Positions 42,641 to 50,000 of a stretch of 64,000 bases of DNA are shown here, one piece after another. The stretch is from Nodosilinea sp. PGN35 (GTDB taxonomy: Bacteria; Cyanobacteriota; Cyanobacteriia; Phormidesmidales; Phormidesmidaceae). The stretch is from positions 62,001 to 126,000 of the forward strand of contig NZ_JAQKQJ010000002.1 in assembly GCF_029109325.1 (NCBI RefSeq), given 5' to 3'. The notes beneath the pieces were generated by a model. It was not told the origin of the DNA, did not search any database, and saw nothing but the letters and a program-made list of their open reading frames with translations. A program made the translations under genes and the position numbers. The number at the start of each line of letters is the position of its first letter. The first letter of the stretch is position 1.

Positions 42641-44077
42641 ATGGCCACCCGCCCCTACCTGTTCTACGCCCTGACCAACAGCCTGTGCTCGCGCTGTCTG
42701 GGCAAAGTTGAGGCCAAAATTGTCTTCCAAGACGGGGGCGTGTATCTGCACAAGCACTGCCCCGCCCATGGGCGCGAAGCGGTGCTGATTGCCGACGACG
42801 AAGAGTATTACCGGCAGACCCAGGCGTTTCTCAAACCGGGGGATATGCCGCTGAAGTTCAACACGCCGATTCGCCACGGCTGCCCCTACGACTGCGGCCT
42901 CTGCCCCGACCACGAGCAGCACAGCTGCCTGACGCTAATCGAGCTGACCGATCGCTGCAATCTGAGCTGCCCGATCTGCTACGCCGACTCGGGCGTTGAG
43001 GAAACCAACGCCGCCAGCCAGCCCCGCCGCCACCGCTCTCTGGCGGCAATCGAGCGCATGCTGGATGCGGTGGTGGCCAACGAGGGCTCGCCTCAGGTGG
43101 TGCAGCTCAGCGGCGGTGAGCCCACCCTGCACCCTGACTTTTTTGCGGTGCTGGATCTGGTCAAGGCCCGACCGATTCAGCATTTGATGGTCAACACCAA
43201 CGGTCTGCGAATTGCTCAGGATGCGGAGTTTTGCGATCGCCTCGCCACCTACAAACCCGGCATCGAAATCTACCTGCAATTTGACAGCTTTGAGGCAGCA
43301 GCCCTGCGCGAGCTGCGGGGGGCCGACCTGCGGGAGATGCGCCAAAAAGCGATCGATCGCCTCAACGACCTCAACCTCTCCACTACCCTGGTGGTCACCC
43401 TCAAGCAGGGGCTCAACGACCACGAAATTGGCAAAATTATCGACTACGCCCTGGCCCAGCGGTGCGTGCGCGGCGTCACCTTTCAGCCCATTCAGGCGGC
43501 GGGGCGGCTAGAGGGGTTTGAGGCGGGGCGCGATCGCTACACCCTGACCGCCGTGCGCCGCGCCATTCTCGACCAGAGCCCCCACTTCAAGCCGCAAGAT
43601 ATTTTGCCGGTGCCCTGCCACCCCGACTCCCTGGCGATGGCCTACGCCCTCAAGCTCAAGGGCCAGGTGGTGCCGCTGACGGGCCTGTTCTCCACGCCGA
43701 CCTTTGTGGAAATGATGCCCAACTCGGTGCTCTACGAGCAAGACCCCCAGCTCAGGCAGAAGATTTTTGAGCTGTTTTCCACCAGCCACTCCCCCCAGTC
43801 GTCGGCCAGTGCCCTCAAGCAATTGCTCTGCTGCCTGCCCCAGGTCGCGGTGCCTACGGGCATTACCTACGAAAATATTTTTCGCATTATGATTGTGCAG
43901 TTTCTCGATGCCTACAACTTCGATGTGCGATCGGTGAAGCGATCGTGCATTCACATCGTCCACCCCGATGGCCGCCTCATCCCCTTCGACACCTACAACT
44001 TGTTTTACCGGGAGGGCAGTGCTGGAGCCGCTAAACTGGCCGAGGTTCAGGCTGCTACCCCCGTCCCAGCGCCATGA
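42641..44077 (+). CDS. Tes-like radical SAM enzyme (multi-cluster)
   Basis: 478 residues. The radical SAM motif is CNLSCPIC at 106-113 (ELTDRCNLSCPICYADSG), with the SAM-binding QLSGGEPTLHPD. Upstream cysteines match the tetraether-lipid-synthase (Tes, MJ0619) group: CSRC at 16-19 (rubredoxin-like), LHKHCPAHG at 37-43 and the GCPYDCGLCPDHEQHSC stretch at 80-96 for an auxiliary cluster. Tes joins lipid tails by radical C-C bonds in archaea; bacterial relatives are proposed to make membrane-spanning lipids. The C-terminal part has CCLPQVAVPTGITYENIF. Flanked by an Lgt-like gene and a membrane protein. Substrate is unknown. Confidence 0.85.
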   Translation: MATRPYLFYALTNSLCSRCLGKVEAKIVFQDGGVYLHKHCPAHGREAVLIADDEEYYRQTQAFLKPGDMPLKFNTPIRHGCPYDCGLCPDHEQHSCLTLIELTDRCNLSCPICYADSGVEETNAASQPRRHRSLAAIERMLDAVVANEGSPQVVQLSGGEPTLHPDFFAVLDLVKARPIQHLMVNTNGLRIAQDAEFCDRLATYKPGIEIYLQFDSFEAAALRELRGADLREMRQKAIDRLNDLNLSTTLVVTLKQGLNDHEIGKIIDYALAQRCVRGVTFQPIQAAGRLEGFEAGRDRYTLTAVRRAILDQSPHFKPQDILPVPCHPDSLAMAYALKLKGQVVPLTGLFSTPTFVEMMPNSVLYEQDPQLRQKIFELFSTSHSPQSSASALKQLLCCLPQVAVPTGITYENIFRIMIVQFLDAYNFDVRSVKRSCIHIVHPDGRLIPFDTYNLFYREGSAGAAKLAEVQAATPVPAP

Positions 44078-44430
44078 ATAACCCCATCAATTCCCCGCTT
44101 CCCCCCGAGCCGACGCCCCCCAACGAGATGCTGGAGATTGTCAAGGGCATGGTGCTGCTGCTGGGCTGCCACGCGATCGCCGGAGCCCTGATCTTTGGCC
44201 TGGGCTTTTTGGTGGCGGGCCTGGGCTTTGGCAGCTATGCCTTCATCTATCCCTGGGTGATCGGGGCGGCAGGGTTCCTGTTCTGGCAGCTGCTCTACGC
44301 GATTCCGCTGGTCTTGACCCTGCGGCGGCGGGGGCGCAGGGCAATGGCTAAGGGAGTCATCATTGCCGCCGTGCTGACGGCGCTGGTCAACGGGGCCTGT
44401 TTTATCTCTATGTTTGGCCTCGGTCGTTAA
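44074..44430 (+). CDS. Small membrane protein of the Lgt-like/radical SAM operon
   Basis: 118 residues: a proline-rich N-terminus (NSPLPPEPTPPNEML), then three or four membrane helices (IVKGMVLLLGCHAIAGALIFGLGF; YPWVIGAAGFLFWQLLYAI; VIIAAVLTALVNGACFISM) separated by an RRRGRRAM patch. The ATG overlaps the radical SAM stop by four bases (ATGA), so translation is coupled. Unknown family; its fixed position suggests a partner of the two upstream enzymes. Confidence 0.78.
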   Translation: MNNPINSPLPPEPTPPNEMLEIVKGMVLLLGCHAIAGALIFGLGFLVAGLGFGSYAFIYPWVIGAAGFLFWQLLYAIPLVLTLRRRGRRAMAKGVIIAAVLTALVNGACFISMFGLGR

Positions 44431-44679
44431 TAGTCGCATTCTGCGGCAGTGCCCACTGATTGGCCAAGGCGTCAGGTAGCTGCACCCGGTACCTGACACC
44501 CGAAACCTGGGTGGTTGGTTTAGTGCCTCCGGCCAGGCTTCACCAGCGGTTCTTACCCGCAACCCACCCCTAGTGATTGTATTTTTGGCCACCTACTTAC
44601 CATCTAAAGATAGATGCAAGCTCGCACCCGATCTCTTTTAATTGAGCAATAAAGATTCGGATAGACAGACGCAAAAACC

Positions 44680-44838
44680 ATGGACTTTTTCAGAATTGTA
44701 GTAGCTATTTTTCTGCCACCCCTGGGGGTTTTTCTTCAGGAAGGGATAGGCGCTCAATTTTGGATCAATATTCTCTTAACTCTCCTGGGCTACATACCCG
44801 GAATTATCCATGCGGTTTGGGTAATTGTTAGGCGCTAG
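44680..44838 (+). CDS. Pmp3/YqaE-family (UPF0057) small membrane protein
   Basis: 52 residues: MDFFRIVVAIFLPPLGVFLQ, a short loop, then FWINILLTLLGYIPGIIHAV and WVIVRR. This is the exact two-helix Pmp3/YqaE pattern (IFLPPLGVFL and LLTLLGYIPGIIHAVW are diagnostic). Such proteolipids respond to salt, cold or membrane stress. It is too short for most gene lists. ATG 44680 and TAG 44836-44838. Stands alone after the lipid-related operon. Confidence 0.92.
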   Translation: MDFFRIVVAIFLPPLGVFLQEGIGAQFWINILLTLLGYIPGIIHAVWVIVRR

Positions 44839-45239
44839 ACAGTTGGGTATAGCAATTCTGGGTACTGCTGAACGCAGGCGTAAATCAAAGCTTTAAAGCC
44901 CTCCTGGAATCTGCTTTAGGGCGGTGGTTAATGGGGTTAGGGCCATTCTGGCCTGGGAAATATTGCACGACAATACCCCCGACCAGAATCTCCTGGCTGT
45001 CAAATTGTTGTAGTGCCGAACCCTGTTTGAGTACACCCGCTTTGCAGAGGCGCAGTATACTACGCCCCTGCGAGGTTCTCGATGGCGAATCGGGGTTTAC
45101 CGAATCGGGTTTGGTGTAACTCAGCTGACCGGCTGACGGCTGCGATCGCTCTACCCTAACGATTTGCATTACCCGTCGGCAATTCGTCGGCAATAGATGA
45201 GCAAGCTGAGATGCCAATTGATCGCTGTAGGGCAAATCC
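44839..45239. other. intergenic region before the DUF1206 gene
   Basis: About 400 bases. A minus-strand open frame of 118 codons spans 44885-45241, but its residues match nothing I know, composition looks random and its start overlaps the DUF1206 start. I treat the region as non-coding with the DUF1206 promoter near its right end. Some HIP1-like sites. Confidence 0.4.
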
Positions 45240-46064
45240 ATGAATATTCAAGAGTTCATTCCTGACGACAATCAGCCCGAGAAATGGGTTGAGCGATTGG
45301 CGCGATTTGGCTACGCCGCCAAGGGAATTGTCTATATGATTATTGGGCTGCTTGCAGTGATGGCAGCCCTCGACTGGGGCGGCAGAATCACGGGCACCGA
45401 GGGGGCTTTTCAGACGATTGCCTCGCAGCCCTTCGGCAAGGTGATGCTGTTTTTGGTGGCGGTGGGGCTGGCGGGCTACGTGCTCTGGCAGTTCGTGCAG
45501 GCGATCAAAGACCCCGAGCATCGAGCGTCTGGGGCCTCCGGCATCGGCAGGCGTCTCTCCTATGCAGTCAGTGGTTTAATCTACGCCGGTCTAGCCTTTT
45601 CTGCCCTGAAGGTGGTCTTTGCCCAGGGGACGGGCGACGGTGGCTCTGGCAGCCAGCAGCAGACCGCCACACTGCTCTCCCAGCCCTTTGGCCAGTGGCT
45701 GGTGGCTGCCGTGGGGGCAGCCAGTATAGCCTACGGCTGCTTTGCCTTTTACTACGCCTATTCCAAGCAGTTTCGCCGCGCCCTCAAGCTGGGAGAAATG
45801 AGCGCCAGCACAGAAAAGTGGATGGTTCGCATCAGCCGGTTTGGGTACACGGCTAAGGGGGTTGTGGCCTTTATCATTGGCTACTTTTTTATCCAGGCCG
45901 CCCGCGCCTCCGACGCCAGCCAGGCCGGCACGACGGAGACGGCCCTGCAAGCGATTCAGCAGCGGCCCCACGGTGCCTGGCTGATGGGTATCGTAGCCCT
46001 GGGTCTGATCGCCTACGGCATTCATCTGGAGTTTCAGGCCCGCTACCGCCGCATTTCTCCCTAG
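45240..46064 (+). CDS. DUF1206 membrane protein
   Basis: 274 residues with six membrane helices in three repeats. Each repeat opens with the family motif: WVERLARFGYAAKGIVYMIIG (16-36), a middle copy with GRRLSYAVSGLIYAGLAF, and RISRFGYTAKGVVAFIIGYF. DUF1206 proteins are bacterial membrane proteins of unknown function. ATG 45240 places the first repeat 15 residues in. Single gene. Confidence 0.92.
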   Translation: MNIQEFIPDDNQPEKWVERLARFGYAAKGIVYMIIGLLAVMAALDWGGRITGTEGAFQTIASQPFGKVMLFLVAVGLAGYVLWQFVQAIKDPEHRASGASGIGRRLSYAVSGLIYAGLAFSALKVVFAQGTGDGGSGSQQQTATLLSQPFGQWLVAAVGAASIAYGCFAFYYAYSKQFRRALKLGEMSASTEKWMVRISRFGYTAKGVVAFIIGYFFIQAARASDASQAGTTETALQAIQQRPHGAWLMGIVALGLIAYGIHLEFQARYRRISP

Positions 46065-46098
46065 GGCTCGACGGCTCCCAGGGCAATGCTTCTATATG

Positions 46099-46137
46099 AA
46101 CGTTTGCACGTTTGCACGTTTGGAACAGTTGCACGTT
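46099..46137. repeat. GTTTGCAC tandem octamer-like repeat
   Basis: CGTTTGCA is repeated as GAACGTTTGCACGTTTGCAC and then as degenerate copies to CAGTTGCACGTTTT. A related cluster is at 53161-53190. Between DUF1206 and PAP2 genes; non-coding. Confidence 0.7.
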
Positions 46138-46315
46138 TTGAGGGTTTTTGGTGTCTTAACCAGCGTGACCATGGCTATACAGACCGGGTGCAGCCCAGCC
46201 GGATTGGGTGCTATGGCGGCGACTGCCCCCCAGAGTGAATCTCCGGGGGGTTTGGCTGTTTCAATCTGATGTATAAAAAGCACACTGCTGACAATATGCG
46301 ACGGCTGGGTTCTCT

Positions 46316-47050
46316 ATGGCACGGTGGGTAACGGTTCAAACGCTCAGGGGAGGGTGGTACCGGTTTTGGCAGGATAGCCGCCAGGTACCTCCAGGGGTGT
46401 GGCGGCGGTGGTGGGGTACTCTGGCGCTGGGTCTGGGGCTGTGTGCGGTGGTTACGCTGGGGCTGACAGTCTGGGCTAAGGGCTATGCCGATCGCGGGTT
46501 GCAGGCGTGGGATGCCCGCCTCTTGCCCCTGCTGGCTGACGGGCTGCCCCTGAACTTTTCTCGATCGATTACCTGGGAGTCGCCGGGCAATTTGCTGGGC
46601 ATGCTGCCCGTGGTGGGAGGGTTTGTGGGGATTATGGTGGCGCGATCGCAGCCGCTGCTGGCCGCCGCCATGGCCACCGCCTACGGCCTGCAATTTCCCC
46701 TGGTGTGGATTGGCTGGGGCTACTGGAACCGAGGTCGCCCCGATGCGATCGCAGGCGGGGTGGCGGCCTCGGGGCTGCATTCGTTTCCGTCAGGGCATAC
46801 CGTCGTGGTGATCACGGTCTATGGGCTGCTGGCCTACCTGTGGTGCCGCGCCTCGCGCAGCGGCCTCGAAAGGCTGCTGATCGCCCTGGTTGTAACCCTC
46901 TGGATCGGACTGATTCTCAGCTCGCGCCTGGTGCTGGGAGCCCACTGGCCTAGCGATGTGCTGGTGGGGATGGTGATTGGCGGGCTGTGGCTGACGGCGG
47001 TAATTGTCGCCCTCGGCCGGGTCGAGGAGGGCTGGCGCAAGCCGCAGTAG
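46316..47050 (+). CDS. PAP2-superfamily phosphatase
   Basis: 244 residues, about six membrane helices. PAP2 motifs 2 and 3 are clear: SFPSGHTVVV and SSRLVLGAHWPSDVL (SR-x5-H-x3-D with the catalytic His). Motif 1 appears as WNRGRPDAIA; the usual lysine seven residues before RP is a Trp, so it is incomplete. Family members remove phosphate from lipids such as phosphatidic acid or undecaprenyl pyrophosphate. Its last 101 bases overlap, on the other strand, the 3' end of the giant kinase gene. Confidence 0.85.
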   Translation: MARWVTVQTLRGGWYRFWQDSRQVPPGVWRRWWGTLALGLGLCAVVTLGLTVWAKGYADRGLQAWDARLLPLLADGLPLNFSRSITWESPGNLLGMLPVVGGFVGIMVARSQPLLAAAMATAYGLQFPLVWIGWGYWNRGRPDAIAGGVAASGLHSFPSGHTVVVITVYGLLAYLWCRASRSGLERLLIALVVTLWIGLILSSRLVLGAHWPSDVLVGMVIGGLWLTAVIVALGRVEEGWRKPQ

Positions 47051-50000
47051 AGCGGCTAGGGGGGGCCAAGTCGGCGATCGCCCGCAGCAGGGCAGCGGGC
47101 TCTACCGGTTTTGGGATGTGGCGCTGAAACCCGGCGGCCAGAGCCTGCTCCTGGTCAACCTCGCGCACGTAGGCGGTGAGGGCGATCGCCGGAATGTCGC
47201 CCCCCTGCTCAGCGGGCAGCGCTCTAATCTGCCGCATCAGCATGTAGCCATCCATATCTGGCATGCCGATATCGCTCACCAGCACCTGGGGCTGAAACTG
47301 TTCGAGGGCGCTCAACCCCTCCCTGGCCGAGGCGGCAGCGGCCACCTTGGCCCCGGCCTGTTCGAGCAAAAAGGCAATGAAGGTGCGCGTGTCGCCGTCG
47401 TCATCGACCAGTAAAACCCTGGTGCCGGGCAGCTCCAGGGCCGGCGGCTGGAGAGAAAACTCCGGGGCCGGGGTCGGCGGGTTGGCCAGGGTGGGCAGGC
47501 TGACCACAAAGGTGGCCCCCTGATTTTCGCCGGGGCTGGCGGCCTCAATGGTGCCGCCGTGCAGCTCAACCAGGTGGCGCACGATCGCAAGCCCCAGCCC
47601 CAGACCGCCAAACTGGCGAGTCGTGGCGCTGTCGGCCTGGCGAAAGTAGTCAAAGATGAGGGGCAAAAACTCCGGCACGATGCCCTTACCGGTGTCGGTG
47701 ACGGTAATTTGGGCCTGGTGGGCCGCCCCCGCCGCCAGGCGCACCGCAATGCTGCCGCCAGCGGGGGTAAACTTGACGGCGTTGGACAGCAGATTCCACA
47801 CCACCTGCTGGAGACGGGTGGCGTCGCCCGAGACCAGCCCCACGTTCGTCTCCAGGTGGGCATCAATGCGAATCGATTTGGCCTCCGCCGCCAGCCGCAC
47901 AGTTTCGATGGCGGCTCTGATGGTAGTCGCCAGGTTGACCGGGCTGGCGGAAATCTGAAGCTTGCCCCGCAGCATGCGCGACACATCGAGCAGATCGTCG
48001 ATCAGCTCGGTTTGCAGCCTGGCGTTGCGCTCAATCACGCTGAGCGCCTGTTGGGTTTTGGCCGCGTCGAGGGTACCGTTTTTAAGCAGGGTGGCCCAGC
48101 CCAGAATCGGGTTGAGGGGCGACCTCAGCTCGTGGGAGACCACCGCTAGAAACTCATCTTTGGTGCGGCTGGCGGCTTCGGCGGCGGCGCGGGCGGCCTG
48201 CTCCTGGCTCAGCAGCTGACTGCGCCGCTGCTCCAGCTGTTTCTGGTCTTCAATGTCGGTGGCGGTGCCAAACCACTTCAGGACGCGCCCCTGGGGGGTG
48301 TGCATCGGGATCGCCTGGTGCAGGTGCCAGCGATAGATGCCGTCGGCGCGGCGCATGCGGCCTTCTGCCTGGTAGTTGAGGCCCTGCTGCTGGGCGATCG
48401 CCCAGTTTTGGCTGAGCACGGGAATGTCTTCGGGATGCACGACGGCCTGCCAGCCCTCGGTCTTGACCTGCTCAAGGGAGAGCCCGGTGAAGTCGCACCA
48501 GCGCTGGTTGACATCGATGAGCACTCCCTCGGGGTCAGCCGTCCACACCAGCTGGGGAATCGACTCGACCAGGTAGCGGTAGCGCTCTTCGCTTTGCCTC
48601 AGGGCGGCTTCAGCCTGGCGACGATCGCTGTAGTCGTTGATCAGCGCCACAAACCCCTCCACAGCGCCCTGGTTGTTTAGCCGGGGCACGTAGGTGGCGC
48701 TGACGTAGCGGCTGCCGCCGTCTCTATAGAGAAGCGTGCGCTCAAAGGTCACCGGCTGGCCCGCCAAAACCTGCTCCACGTAGGGGCGGATTTCGTCGTA
48801 GGCCGTTTTTCCCAAGACCTCGCGCAGGTGCTTGCCATAGATCGCTTGGGCGGGCTGGCCAAACCAGTCTTCGTAGCTCTGGTTGTTGAAGCGGTAGCGC
48901 TGGTCGGCATCGATAAAGGCAATCAGCGCCGGCACGGTGTCGGTCACCAGCCGCAGCTCGGTTTCGCGCTGGCGCAGGGTCTCTTCCACCTGTTTGCGCT
49001 CGGTGATATCGATGGCCGCACCGTAGATCACCTGCTCGTCTGGGTAGGGCTGGGCATTCCACAAAAACCAGCGGTAGGAGCCGTCTTTGTGGCGATACCG
49101 ATTTTCAAAGGACTGGGTTTTACTGCCCGAAAACAGCAGGTTGGTTTCCCCTAGCGACTCGGCAACATCGTCGGGGTGAACAAACTCGACCCAGGGGCGA
49201 GCGACCATTTCGGCGGCAGTCCAACCCAAGATTCGTTCAAAGGTCGGACTAACCCACCGAAAATGGCCGTTGGATCCGGTAATCACCGTCAGATCTGAGC
49301 TGACGCCGAGAAACCGCTCGCGATCGCGCTCTAGGGTTCTGCGATCGCTGATATCGGTGAACAGAATGGCAAACCGATGGTCTCGGGGCTCGCCGATGGC
49401 AAAGGTGCTGACCGCAAACCAGCGCCCCAGGGCCACGGCCTCATGCTCAAACTGAAGCGGCTCCCCAGTCAGCACCACGCGGCTGTAGATTTCAACCCAA
49501 GTATCCTCGAGATCGGGAACCAGCTCGCGCGCCGTTTTGCCGACCGCCTGGGGCAGCTCTGTCAGGGTTTCAAAGGCTGGGTTAACCTCCAGCAGTCGAT
49601 AGTCTGTTGGCGTGCCGCTGTCATCAAACAACAGCTCACAGACACAGAAGCCCTGGGCCATTGATTCAAACAGGGTGCGATAGCGGTACTCACTTTCCCG
49701 CAGGGCCAGGGTGGCGCGATCGCGCTCAAAGGCAATGCGGGCCACCTGGGTGCCAAAGTCAGCCAGCTGGTATTCCCAGCGGGTGGGTCGGCGGGCCTGG
49801 TCAAAGCAGAGCATCAACGACCCCAGGGGCAACCCCTCCAGGTCTAACAGCGGGGTAGAGTGGCAGGCCCGAACGCCGTGGGCCAGACACAGGTCACGCC
49901 AGGCTAGCGACCAGCGATCGTCGGTAGCCACGTCGGTACAGGTGACCGGCTCCCCACAGTAAACGGCCTCTGCACAGGTGCCAATGCGGAGGTCGTTGAT

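Noticed and set aside
44885..45241. 118-codon frame before the DUF1206 gene
   Set aside because: No recognisable family, no ribosome site, and its start overlaps the DUF1206 start. Not excluded entirely.
46099..46137. Tandem GTTTGCAC as a possible CRISPR array
   Set aside because: Units are too short and have no unique spacers; no cas genes are in the window.
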